Part shown: positions 7,189 to 15,446 of the stretch, one piece after another
Position numbering within the stretch: the stretch's first letter is position 1
Layout of the letters: every line of letters starts with the position of its first letter
From: Natronorubrum daqingense
GTDB taxonomy: Archaea; Halobacteriota; Halobacteria; Halobacteriales; Natrialbaceae
DNA: 64,000 nucleotides
Assembly: GCF_001971705.1 (NCBI RefSeq)
Contig: NZ_CP019327.1
Span: 2,852,001 to 2,916,000 of the forward strand
Direction of reading: 5' to 3'
Translations under genes and position numbers: made by a program
Notes under the pieces: generated by a model
The model's database searches: none
The model's input: only the letters and a program-made list of their open reading frames with translations
What the model was told of the DNA's origin: nothing

Positions 7189-7294
7189 TACTGGCCTGAA
7201 CAACTTTCGGAACCGACTTAATAGTGCGGATCTGTTTGGTGTCGACAACTGACACTCTGTCGTTTCTTCTATCGGTTTGAGTGATCGCGAATGC

Positions 7295-8914
7295 TCAGTT
7301 GAGATCGCTCCCTTCCTGGCGAAGCAAGATGAGCATCGAGAATCCCGAGATGAGGATGAGCAACAGCGACGGGAACGCCGCGTATCGATAGGCGAGGTCG
7401 GCTTGAGCCCCCCAGATGATAGAAACTAATGTCTCCATGCCGACGGGACGAAGCATCAGCGTTACTGGGAGTTCCTTCATGGTCGTCAGAAAGACGAGAA
7501 CACCGCCGGCGACCACGCCGGGCATGATCAGCGGGAGCGTAATTCGTCTGAACGCTTCGAGTCGACTGGCGTTTAGCGTCCGTGCGGCTTCGATCGTCTT
7601 CGCGTCTACCTGCAGGACCGACGAACGAACGGTTCCGACGGCCTGTGGCAGGAAGCGAACGACGTAGGCGAAGACGAGCAGCCAGATTCCCTGGCGGTAA
7701 AACGAAGGGAGCGTTCTGGTCCCGAGAAACACCAGTGCCAGTCCGATGACGACGCCGGGAACGGCGAATCCGATGTAGGTCGCTCGCTCTAAGATCCGCG
7801 ATAGTAGCGAGTTCGTTCGGCCCGAGTAGTAGGCGACGGGAAGGGCGAACAGACAGGCGACGAATGCGGCGATCAGGGCGAGGTGGACCGAGTTGAACGC
7901 GTAGACCCACTCGAATTCGAGCGACGAGATCGGATCTCCCTGACTGCGAAACAGCCAGTTCGTAAAGATCGCAACCGGAATGACGAGCGTGAGCACTCCG
8001 AGCGAGGAGATGAAGCCTATTGCCAGCCACTTCCAGCGGCCGAGGCGGATCACGCTGCCGTTGCTGGGGCCACCGGTTGCGTCTTCGTCACGACCGATAC
8101 CCGCTTCGATGACGAGGACGATCGCGACGATCGCAATCAACTGCAGCGCGAGCAACGCGGCGTACTCGACGGCGAAGTTGTTGAACTCCCAGTAGATTCG
8201 ACTCGTGAAGACGCTCGCACCCATAAACGCGGGCGTTCCGAAGTCGGAAATAGCGTAGAGGCCGGCGAGCAACGCACCGGCGGCGATTCCCGGCCTAATC
8301 TGTGGAAGGGTGACGCGGCGAAACGCCTCGAGTGGACCGGCGTTCAGGGTTCGTGCGGCGTCGACGATCGAACTATCCATCGACAGCAACGCGGCTCTCG
8401 TCGTCAAGAACACGTAGGGGTACGTGTACAGCGTGATGATGAATATGGCCCCCGGGAGTCCGTCGAGGTTCGGAATCGTCGTCCCGAAGAGCGTATCGAC
8501 CTGCCCGCCGGAGCCGAACATTCCGGTGAACGCGATCGCACCGATATAACTCGGGATAACGAGCGGGAGCGCGGCGACGACGGTCCAGAATCGTGGGTTC
8601 GGGAGGTCTGTTCTGGTCGTGAGGATCGCGAGCGGAACGCCGAGTCCAATCGAGAACACGGTCACGAGCCCCATCAAGGCGATACTGTTGATCGTCGTTC
8701 CGGCAGTCCGCGAAGAGAAGATGAGGTCGATCGCTCGCGACGGTTCGACCGTAATCGCACGCCAGAGCAACCAGAACATCGGCGAGATGACGAGAAACGC
8801 GACGACGGCACTCAGTAGTACCAAGGCGGCCATCGAGCGGTCGGTCACGCCGAGTCGCTTCGAGAGTTCCTCGAGCGACCGCGGAGCGTCGAGATAGTTC
8901 GTGAGTGATTTCAT
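7295..8914 (-). CDS. ABC transporter permease, iron(III) FbpB-type
   Basis: 539-aa fused permease with two homologous halves of about six transmembrane segments each. Each half carries the EAA coupling loop: EAFRRVTLPQIRPGI and EAFRRITLPLIMPGV. This duplicated arrangement is typical of FbpB/SfuB ferric iron and related importers. It lies 152 bp behind the binding protein, same strand, with a DtxR-like box (8966-8979) in the gap, so it is likely iron regulated. No ATP-binding subunit follows within the window, so the ATPase must be encoded elsewhere. Confidence 0.9.
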   Translation of the reverse strand: MKSLTNYLDAPRSLEELSKRLGVTDRSMAALVLLSAVVAFLVISPMFWLLWRAITVEPSRAIDLIFSSRTAGTTINSIALMGLVTVFSIGLGVPLAILTTRTDLPNPRFWTVVAALPLVIPSYIGAIAFTGMFGSGGQVDTLFGTTIPNLDGLPGAIFIITLYTYPYVFLTTRAALLSMDSSIVDAARTLNAGPLEAFRRVTLPQIRPGIAAGALLAGLYAISDFGTPAFMGASVFTSRIYWEFNNFAVEYAALLALQLIAIVAIVLVIEAGIGRDEDATGGPSNGSVIRLGRWKWLAIGFISSLGVLTLVIPVAIFTNWLFRSQGDPISSLEFEWVYAFNSVHLALIAAFVACLFALPVAYYSGRTNSLLSRILERATYIGFAVPGVVIGLALVFLGTRTLPSFYRQGIWLLVFAYVVRFLPQAVGTVRSSVLQVDAKTIEAARTLNASRLEAFRRITLPLIMPGVVAGGVLVFLTTMKELPVTLMLRPVGMETLVSIIWGAQADLAYRYAAFPSLLLILISGFSMLILLRQEGSDLN

Positions 8915-8965
8915 TATGGTCGGCTACTCGGTATGTCGAAACCGGCTGTCGCTACGTGCTTTGAG

Positions 8966-8979
8966 TTAGGTTCACCTAA
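8966..8979 (-). promoter_or_regulatory. DtxR/IdeR-type iron box before the permease
   Basis: TTAGGT-TC-ACCTAA, a perfect 6-bp-arm palindrome matching the DtxR-family operator, about 52 bp upstream of the permease start. Confidence 0.75.
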
Positions 8980-9066
8980 ATCCCCCGAACCGCTCTCGCC
9001 CCACTGCAAGTCGAAGGCGGGTAGTTACGATGCCCCCGTAGCGTGTAACAACTCTATTCTCGCGTT

Positions 9067-10236
9067 TTAGACTTCCATCCCTTCGTCTTCGATGATGTCT
9101 CTGGCACCCTGCATGTCCATGTCGAAGTCGCTGAGATCGAATTCGGGTGGGTTGATCTCGTCGAGGTCTGGGAGTTCGTCGACGTAGTCGACGTCCTCGA
9201 CGACGGGGTACTCGCCGTTTTGTTCCATCATGAGCTCTTGGCCTTCTTCGGCGATCAGGTGACGGACGAACTCCGCGACGAGGTCGGGGTCGCTGACGGC
9301 GTTCGTGGCGGCGACGCCCGCGACACTGAACAGACAGCCGGCGTCGTTCTCCGTAAACGCGACGTCGATCGGTGAGTCGGGGTCCTCGCTGATGAGACGG
9401 GCGGCGTAGTAGCTGTTTCCGAGTGCGATGATCGGGTCGTCGTCACCGCCTTGCTCGACGGCCGCTGCCTGGTCTCCCCCGCTCGTGAAGAGTTGGGCGT
9501 CCTGATCTTCCATCATACCGCGAACCCACTCGCGAGTGTCGTCCTCGCCCTCGAGTTCGACCATCGCCTGGATGAATCCGCGGAAGGTCCCGGAGTTGGG
9601 TCGCGTCGAAATGATCCCCTGGAACCGCTCGTCAGTTGCGAATTCCATGATGTCGTCCGGGAAGTCCTCGGGGCCGTCGAACTCCGTCTCATCTAATCGC
9701 TCCGTGTTATACTGGATCGCACGGACGCGGCCGGTGACGCCGGTCCAGTAGCCGTCGGGGTCTCGGTAGCTTTCGGGAACACCCTCGACGATATCGTCGG
9801 GCAGCGCCTGAACGACGCCCTCGCGCTCTAGTTCGCCGAGCGCGCCGGGATCCTGTGAGTACATGAGGTCCGCTGCGGTGGCGTCGCCTTCCTCGATGAT
9901 CTGGTTCACGTGGACGTCGTTATCGTCGTAATCGACGCTGACGGAGAGATCGTCGTACTCGTCCTCGAGCGCCTCGAACACGTCGTCGATCTGATCACGG
10001 TCGCGACCGCAGTAAATGCTGATCTCCCCCTCGAGATTGCCGAGGTCGTCCCACCTGACGCCACCGGAATCGACCCCGCTCTCCCCTGGATCGGAGTCTG
10101 TCAGCGGTGGAGCGTCGTCATCACCAAGACAGCCGGCGAGTCCGGCGAGTCCGGCTACCGAAGCGCTCGTGGCTGCGAGGAACGGTCGACGACTCATCGT
10201 AGATCGCTGCGTTTGATCGGTATCGCGCTGTTGCAT
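9067..10236 (-). CDS. Iron-type ABC transporter substrate-binding lipoprotein
   Basis: 389 aa. The N-terminus has twin arginines (SRRPFLAATS) and a lipobox ending AGLAGC (Cys36), so it is exported by Tat and lipid-anchored outside the membrane. The mature part, starting with an acidic Asp-rich linker, follows the FbpA/FutA-like fold (GEISIYCGRDRDQIDDVFEAL, GVTGRVRAIQYNTERL). Substrate is inferred to be ferric iron from family and from the DtxR-like boxes upstream. The start at 10236 is favoured over the internal ATG (10197) because a TATA-like GTATATGT lies 27-34 nt upstream. Confidence 0.9.
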   Translation of the reverse strand: MQQRDTDQTQRSTMSRRPFLAATSASVAGLAGLAGCLGDDDAPPLTDSDPGESGVDSGGVRWDDLGNLEGEISIYCGRDRDQIDDVFEALEDEYDDLSVSVDYDDNDVHVNQIIEEGDATAADLMYSQDPGALGELEREGVVQALPDDIVEGVPESYRDPDGYWTGVTGRVRAIQYNTERLDETEFDGPEDFPDDIMEFATDERFQGIISTRPNSGTFRGFIQAMVELEGEDDTREWVRGMMEDQDAQLFTSGGDQAAAVEQGGDDDPIIALGNSYYAARLISEDPDSPIDVAFTENDAGCLFSVAGVAATNAVSDPDLVAEFVRHLIAEEGQELMMEQNGEYPVVEDVDYVDELPDLDEINPPEFDLSDFDMDMQGARDIIEDEGMEV

Positions 10237-10243
10237 ATCTAGA

Positions 10244-10259
10244 TTTAGGCTGGCCTAAA
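10244..10259 (-). promoter_or_regulatory. DtxR-type iron box over the start of the binding-protein gene
   Basis: TTTAGGC-TG-GCCTAAA, a perfect 7-bp-arm palindrome between the TATA-like box (10262-10269) and the ATG (10236), an ideal repressor position. Haloarchaeal DtxR-family regulators (SirR/Idr) are known to control iron uptake. Confidence 0.85.
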
Positions 10260-10350
10260 ACACATATACCTTCCGATTAGTTCGAAGTGGTTGCCAAAAA
10301 AGTGTGTCAGCAGGAGCTATTGGTTCGGCCTTCGCCCGATGCCCACGGGT

Positions 10351-10364
10351 TTCGGCCGGCCTAA
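10351..10364. promoter_or_regulatory. Imperfect DtxR-type iron box
   Basis: TTCGGC-CG-GCCTAA, one mismatch in the left arm, 115-128 bp upstream of the binding-protein start. Confidence 0.55.
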
Positions 10365-10383
10365 ACCTCTCCACTTTCCTCTT

Positions 10384-10399
10384 TTTAGGCTGCCCTAAA
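10384..10399. promoter_or_regulatory. DtxR-type iron box
   Basis: TTTAGGC-TG-CCCTAAA, one mismatch. With the boxes at 10244 and 10351 it makes an array of three in the region between divergent genes (10237-10621). Confidence 0.7.
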
Positions 10400-10567
10400 G
10401 AAACCATCGATCCCATCAAGCGGGCGAAAGAGATTGATCTGTAGAAACTGCTCTCTGCAACCTTCTCTAATATCAATTCAACTGATTCACACACTGGTTG
10501 CCGACACGCCTGGCGATCGGGTTGGTAACACTTGCAGTGGCTACGATTGTTTCTTAGTGGATTCGAA

Positions 10568-10587
10568 CCCCCTTCACTTCGAGTCGA
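10568..10587 (-). promoter_or_regulatory. Single ORB-like site
   Basis: Plus strand CCCCCTTCACTTCGAGTCGA closely matches the site in the orc1 promoter (CCCCCTTACTTCGAGTGGAA). It lies 35-54 bp before the methyltransferase start. Confidence 0.45.
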
Positions 10588-10621
10588 ACGCGTTTTGATC
10601 GCCGAGCGTGAGCACTCGAGT

Positions 10622-11302
10622 ATGAGCGTTCGCGAGGAGTTCGACGAGTGGGCGACGAGCGGCCGCGACCGAGGGATGGAAGACCGTCACTGGCACACCG
10701 CAAAACACGTCCTCGCGCGGATGCCGGTGGAGGCTGGCGACACGATTCTCGACCTCGGATGCGGTAGCGGCTACGCCGGCCGGGCACTGCGGGACACGAA
10801 GGACGCGGGCCGTGTATACGGGCTCGACGGCTCACCCGAAATGGCACGCAACGCAGCGGGATACACCGACGACCCCGTCGTCGGCTTCCTCGTCGGTGAT
10901 TTCGACGAGTTGCCGTTCGCCGACGACTCGATCGATCACGTGTTTTCGATGGAGGCGTTTTACTATGCGCCCGATCCACGCCACACGCTCGAGGAAGTCG
11001 CACGCGTGCTTCGTCCGGGCGGGACGTTCTACTGCGCCGTGAACTACTACGAGGAGAACGTTCACTCTCACGAGTGGCAAGACAACATCTCGATCGAGAT
11101 GACGCGCTGGGATCGCGAGCAGTATCGCAACGCGTTCCGAGAGAGCGGACTCGCAGTCGCCGAGCAGGACCACGTTCCGGATCGCGAAATCACGATTCCA
11201 GCCGAGGCCGAATTCCCGCTCGAGGAGTGGGACACGCGCGAGGAGATGGTCGAACGGTATCGAGAGTTCGGGACGTTGCTCACCGTCGGCGTTGCGCCGT
11301 AA
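10622..11302 (+). CDS. Class I SAM-dependent methyltransferase
   Basis: 226 aa from ATG 10622; an earlier in-frame ATG would add 30 residues unlike the family. Motif I is ILDLGCGSGYAGRAL, followed by the acidic residue in VYGLDGSPEMA, motif DFDELPFADDSIDHVFSM and the post-motif HTLEEVARVLRPGGTFY. It resembles UbiE/COQ5-type small-molecule methyltransferases. Substrate cannot be told. It stands alone, divergent from the iron transporter, with an ORB-like site ahead and another behind. Confidence 0.88.
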   Translation: MSVREEFDEWATSGRDRGMEDRHWHTAKHVLARMPVEAGDTILDLGCGSGYAGRALRDTKDAGRVYGLDGSPEMARNAAGYTDDPVVGFLVGDFDELPFADDSIDHVFSMEAFYYAPDPRHTLEEVARVLRPGGTFYCAVNYYEENVHSHEWQDNISIEMTRWDREQYRNAFRESGLAVAEQDHVPDREITIPAEAEFPLEEWDTREEMVERYREFGTLLTVGVAP

Positions 11303-11405
11303 CGATCTGTCCGACCCAAGCGATGGCGCGGCGAACCGCCTCCTGCTCGTTCGAGACACCCAATGAGACGGCCCGCCATTTCGACTCGAGGTATCTTCTC
11401 CGGCA

Positions 11406-11426
11406 ACCCCCTCGTTTCCACTCGAA
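11406..11426 (-). promoter_or_regulatory. Single ORB-like site
   Basis: Plus strand ACCCCCTCGTTTCCACTCGA shares the CGTTTC core and C-string of the origin sites. It lies in the gap between the methyltransferase and the DUF1684 gene, same orientation as 10568-10587. Confidence 0.45.
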
Positions 11427-11534
11427 TTCCGCCGCTTGTGGTGATTTTTCGCGCGAGTAACGGACTCGAAACGGTCCCGGGGTCGACGAGACAGGCTGGA
11501 TCCGAAACCGCCGTCAGCGAGCGTGATGGTCACG

Positions 11535-12128
11535 CTATCCGTTCCGTTCGCCGGCGGGAATCGTCACTTCGAGCCAGTTTTCCTCCGGCGGGAGGGGACA
11601 GTCGAACGTCTCGCTGTAGCCACAAAACGGCGTGTACGCGATGTTGAAGTCGACGGTAATCTCGTCGCCGTCTTCGAGCCCCCGATCGGGAGCTAACTCC
11701 ATGTACCGTCCGCCCTCGTAGCTCTGTTGACCGGTCGTTTTGTCTCTGAAGGGGACGAACAGTGGCTCGTCGTTGGGGCTCTCGAGTTGGTAGGCTGCGA
11801 GTTCGTACGTACCGTCCTCGAGTTCCGCGTCGGCTCGAGTGAGGTCGAACTCGAGGGTCGCGACGCGAAGATAGCGCATCTCTCTGCCCGCCGTCGTCTC
11901 CATCAGGACGACGTCGGGGTCCTCGTGAACGGTCGCCGTCGCGGTGACGCGGTAGTCGAGGTCGAGCTCGAAGTACTCGAGTCCGTCGAACGTCTCGCGG
12001 TCTTCCGGCGGAACCGGTGACTGGGGATGTTCCGCGAAGAATTCGTCCTTTTCGGCGCGTTTGGACTCGAGTTCCTCGCGCCAGCGGTCGGCGTCGACGG
12101 CCGAATCAGAATCGTCGGATTCGCTCAT
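11535..12128 (-). CDS. DUF1684 family protein
   Basis: 197 aa from ATG 12128 (MSESDDSD); a longer in-frame start at 12170 adds a Cys/Pro segment not typical of the family. Recognised by YELAAYQLESPNDEPLFVPF, DKTTGQQSYEGGRYMEL and DFNIAYTPFCGYSETFDCPL, which are characteristic of DUF1684 in bacteria and archaea. Cytosolic. The function is unknown for the family. Confidence 0.85.
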   Translation of the reverse strand: MSESDDSDSAVDADRWREELESKRAEKDEFFAEHPQSPVPPEDRETFDGLEYFELDLDYRVTATATVHEDPDVVLMETTAGREMRYLRVATLEFDLTRADAELEDGTYELAAYQLESPNDEPLFVPFRDKTTGQQSYEGGRYMELAPDRGLEDGDEITVDFNIAYTPFCGYSETFDCPLPPEENWLEVTIPAGERNG

Positions 12129-12196
12129 ATCGGTACGAGGGCGGCAAAACGGGAATGGGTTGTGTTTCACCCGCGTCGGCGAGCCTGACGCGGCGG

Positions 12197-12436
12197 TTAC
12201 TCTTTGATCGTGAGCACGCCGTTGTTGACGGTGATGTCGCTGGCTTCGGGTGGCAGTTCGAACTCGAACTGCTCGTCGTCGGTTACGATGAGCGCGACGG
12301 AGTCGACGACGTCGATCGCGACGTTCTCACCGGTGTCGCCGAAATCGACGGCGATGATGCTTCCGTCGTCGTACTCCTGGGTGCGAACGACTGCACCGTC
12401 TCGATCGACTTCGCGGAGGGACTTGGGGACTTTCAC
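12197..12436 (-). CDS. Small Hsp20/alpha-crystallin-like haloarchaeal protein
   Basis: 79 aa if started at GTG 12436 (VKVPKSLREVDRDG). The longer frame to 12511 has an unlikely N-terminus, and a TATA-like CAGTATTGG near 12454-12462 favours the GTG. Beta-rich sequence with YDDGSIIAVDFGD, VALIVTDDEQFEFELP and the ending NNGVLTIKE, which matches the last strand of Hsp20-like domains. Probably a small chaperone-like protein; the family is haloarchaeal (possibly DUF7127). Start codon uncertain. Confidence 0.7.
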   Translation of the reverse strand: MKVPKSLREVDRDGAVVRTQEYDDGSIIAVDFGDTGENVAIDVVDSVALIVTDDEQFEFELPPEASDITVNNGVLTIKE

Positions 12437-12581
12437 GGTTATACTGTGGTGGCCAATACTGGTAAGGACTACGCCGGCAACGTCCAGCCGAAACACTGAA
12501 ATACGCGTCACATTACCCGTTTCGAGGCTTCTTTCGACAACCGAGGGGCGGCAAGTTCACTCGCACTCGAGCGCCTCACAT

Positions 12582-12594
12582 TTATCACTGATAA
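12582..12594 (+). promoter_or_regulatory. Palindrome overlapping the helicase TATA-like box
   Basis: TTATC-ACT-GATAA, perfect 5-bp arms; its left arm overlaps the TATA-like TTTATCAC (12581-12588) upstream of the helicase gene. This is a candidate operator. Confidence 0.45.
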
Positions 12595-12620
12595 GGGAGC
12601 CAGTCTGGTTCGTCACAGCT

Positions 12621-12653
12621 ATGGACGACCGACGACGAGTACGGAACCCATGA
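12621..12653 (+). CDS. Candidate 10-codon leader ORF before the helicase
   Basis: ATG at 12621 opens MDDRRRVRNP and stops with a TGA that overlaps the helicase ATG (ATGA at 12650). Its ATG is about 36 nt behind a TATA-like box, so it would be the first start codon on the mRNA. Suggests translational coupling; conservation is untested. Confidence 0.35.
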   Translation: MDDRRRVRNP

Positions 12654-15025
12654 CGGACTGGCGTTCGATCTTCGGCCACCGCGAGCCCTACGACGAGCAA
12701 GTCGACGGCATCGAATCCGCTATCGACACCGCTCGAGAGGGCGGCTATACCGTCATCGAAGGGGCCTGTGGCACCGGGAAGACGATGATCGCGCTCACCG
12801 CCGGGATCGACCTCGTTCGCGACCCCGACACCGACTACGAGCGCGTCTTCGTTCTCACGAGCGTCAAACAGCAACTGCGCCAGTTCGAAACAGACCTCGA
12901 GACGATCAACGAGAATTTGCCCGACGACTGGAACCCCGTCTCGGGGCTCACGCTCGTCGGAAAGGCCGACGTCTGTCCGTACAACCGCGAGGGGAAAGCT
13001 GGCATCGACGACGGCAACGTCTACGACCGCTGTGAGACGCTCCGTGATCGAACCCGCGACCTCACCGGCGAAGGCGGCGACACGACCGCACAGAACCTCG
13101 CCACACGCGCTCGCAGCCAACAGATCGGACTGGCGGACAGCGGCTCTCGTGGTGGCGGAACCAGCCAGTTCCTCGAGACCGCGGGCGAACCGACACCGTA
13201 CCCGCCGGATCTTCCGGAGTACGGCGAGGGCGGCCCGGTAGGTGCCGAAACCGAGTACTGTCCGTTCTACGCGCAATACCTCGAGGACCTCCCCGAGGAT
13301 GGCAGCGACGGTGACGCAGTCGAAGCCGTCCCCTACGACTTCACCGAAGCGGGAATGCTCACGCCCGAAGACCTGGTCGCGCGCTCCGTCGCCCACGGAA
13401 CCTGCCCGCACTCGGTGATGGGGGCCGTGTTGGGCCACGTCGAGGTCGCCATCGGAAACTACTACCACGCGTTCGATCCCCAGACGACCGGGTCGTTCAC
13501 CGGGGCACTCCTCGATGACTCGACGTTCGTCGTCTGTGACGAAGCCCACATGTTAGAGCCCCGCGTGCGCGACCTGGTCAGCGACGGCGTGGGAGACCGA
13601 ACCCTCCGAGACGCCGAAGGCGAACTCTCTCGAGTCATCCAGCCGGTCAAGTTCGAACGCGAGGGGAGACAGGCACAGGGTGGCTCGAAGACGGCCGACG
13701 CAGACCTCGTCAGGGCGGAACTCAACGACAGCGACGTTACCTACGACGAACTCACCCGAACGCTCGAGTTCGTCCAGGACGTTCGGAGCGAACTCGACCG
13801 ACGAGTGACCGCGTTTCTCGACCGGAAACACAGGGGGTGGCAGTCGAACCTCGCGGAACTCGACGATGCCGAGATTCCGCTTCGCGACCCGGCCGAGCCC
13901 GCGGAAGACGAACTGACAGAGTGGGCCCGAACGGAAGGGTACAGCGACGTCGATTGGGTTCGTCTCGAATCCGTCGGTGCCGTCGTCGAGCGAATTTTGA
14001 ACGAAGCCGAAGACGAAGATAGAACTCGCGCAGCCCCCGCCGTCGGTCGCGTCCTGGGCGAGTGGTACCGACGCGGTCACACCGACTACTTCCGAGAGAT
14101 CGAACTCGAGCGGACGTGGGACGACACTGAGCCGTCCGATTCGTGGCGACGCGCGTACAACGCTCGTCTCTCCTTGCACAACTGCGTGCCGAGCGACGCC
14201 ATCGGCGACCGACTCGCCTCCTTTGGCGGCGGCATCCTCATGAGTGCGACCCTCGAGCCGATGGACGCGTTTACCGACGTGACTGGTTTGCAGTACCTCG
14301 AGCGCGAAGAAGACCGTCCGGTCGTCGAACGACGCTACGGTCTCCACTTCCCGGCCGAAAACCGCGAGAGTTTCGCGGTTGCCGCACCGAAGTTCACCTA
14401 CGACAACCGCGGTCCTCCCGGGGACGAGAACCCGACTCGAACGCACTACGTGGACGCCATATCGAAAGTCGGCCGACTTCCCGGCAACGTCCTCGTCGGT
14501 ATGCCGAGTTACGCCGAGGCCGACTGGATCGCGAGCGCGCTCGAGGGGCGCCTCGAGAAACCCGTCTTGCTCGACGCGGCGAGCGACGCCGAGACGACCC
14601 AGTCGCTCAAACGCGAGTTCTTCGACGGTGACGGCAAGGTTCTCGTCACGAGCCTCCGGGGAACGCTCACCGAGGGCGTCGATTACAGCGGCGACCGCCT
14701 CTCGGCGGCCGTCATCTGTGGCGTTCCGATCGTCAACACCTCGAGTCCGCGGACGAAGGCGGTCCGACGGGCCTACGAGGACGAATTCGGCGACGGGTTC
14801 ACCTACGCGCTCACGATTCCGGCGGTCAGAAAGGCTCGCCAGGCGATCGGCCGTGTCATTCGCTCTCCACAGGATGTCGGCGTCCGCGTGCTCCTCGACG
14901 AACGGTACGCGCGCGATAGCTGGGATTCGGTTCGACCGTTCCTCCCCGACGATGGCGAGTTTCAGGCCGTCAGCCCGGATATGCTCGAGATGGGTCTCGA
15001 TCGGATTCGGCCGCGTCTCGAGTAA
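12650..15025 (+). CDS. ATP-dependent DNA helicase, Rad3/XPD/DinG family
   Basis: 791-aa superfamily 2 5'-3' helicase. Walker A GACGTGKT lies near residue 38, the DEAH box VVCDEAHM near 295-300, and the C-terminal motifs include VLVTSLRGTLTEGVDYSG and motif VI QAIGRVIRSPQDVGVR. Cysteines between Walker A and DEAH (ADVCPYN, YDRCETL, EYCPFY, GTCPHS) fit the four-cysteine 4Fe-4S domain of XPD/DinG helicases. A Gly/Asp-rich insert lies within that domain. Likely role in DNA repair or recombination. It stands alone behind a palindrome and a short leader ORF. Confidence 0.92.
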   Translation: MTDWRSIFGHREPYDEQVDGIESAIDTAREGGYTVIEGACGTGKTMIALTAGIDLVRDPDTDYERVFVLTSVKQQLRQFETDLETINENLPDDWNPVSGLTLVGKADVCPYNREGKAGIDDGNVYDRCETLRDRTRDLTGEGGDTTAQNLATRARSQQIGLADSGSRGGGTSQFLETAGEPTPYPPDLPEYGEGGPVGAETEYCPFYAQYLEDLPEDGSDGDAVEAVPYDFTEAGMLTPEDLVARSVAHGTCPHSVMGAVLGHVEVAIGNYYHAFDPQTTGSFTGALLDDSTFVVCDEAHMLEPRVRDLVSDGVGDRTLRDAEGELSRVIQPVKFEREGRQAQGGSKTADADLVRAELNDSDVTYDELTRTLEFVQDVRSELDRRVTAFLDRKHRGWQSNLAELDDAEIPLRDPAEPAEDELTEWARTEGYSDVDWVRLESVGAVVERILNEAEDEDRTRAAPAVGRVLGEWYRRGHTDYFREIELERTWDDTEPSDSWRRAYNARLSLHNCVPSDAIGDRLASFGGGILMSATLEPMDAFTDVTGLQYLEREEDRPVVERRYGLHFPAENRESFAVAAPKFTYDNRGPPGDENPTRTHYVDAISKVGRLPGNVLVGMPSYAEADWIASALEGRLEKPVLLDAASDAETTQSLKREFFDGDGKVLVTSLRGTLTEGVDYSGDRLSAAVICGVPIVNTSSPRTKAVRRAYEDEFGDGFTYALTIPAVRKARQAIGRVIRSPQDVGVRVLLDERYARDSWDSVRPFLPDDGEFQAVSPDMLEMGLDRIRPRLE

Positions 15026-15071
15026 GCCGTCGGTCCCACCGACGTCGGTCTCGTTTCGACCGCTCGAGTCG

Positions 15072-15383
15072 TTATTCGGACTGACGAATCGTGACGGTGG
15101 TCGTCATCGACGTCTCGGCGTACAGCGAGTACAGGACGATTCCGAACCCGCCAGCGGTGAACGAACTCTGAATCGTGACGCCGAGGGCGACGTTGTCACC
15201 GAGGAGGTGGACGAACGCACCGAAGACCGACCCGGCGACGATGAAGCCAAACCCGATCGCGAGCGCTCGCAATGCGCCAGACCCGGTCCGACGAAAGGCG
15301 CGGTAGGCGAGTAACGCGACGGCCCCGCCCGTGAGGACCGTTGCGGTGTTCGCGACCGCGATGAGGAGAACGTACTCGTCCAT
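15072..15383 (-). CDS. Small three-span membrane protein (DUF7521-like)
   Basis: 103 aa with three hydrophobic segments (about 5-27, 39-62, 69-88) and short polar loops, one with ARG-rich YRAFRRTGSG. It resembles the haloarchaeal DUF7521 family. No catalytic residues are visible. It lies 46 bp from the helicase end, convergent. Confidence 0.75.
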   Translation of the reverse strand: MDEYVLLIAVANTATVLTGGAVALLAYRAFRRTGSGALRALAIGFGFIVAGSVFGAFVHLLGDNVALGVTIQSSFTAGGFGIVLYSLYAETSMTTTVTIRQSE

Positions 15384-15446
15384 ACTGCTGGTGAGTACGC
15401 CGCCGTGCTCGAATGTACCGATTGCCGCGTGAAAAACGAGCAGTGA

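Noticed and set aside
10255-10494. 79-codon minus-strand frame upstream of the iron-binding protein
   Set aside because: Overlaps three operator palindromes and encodes a basic, unstructured sequence.
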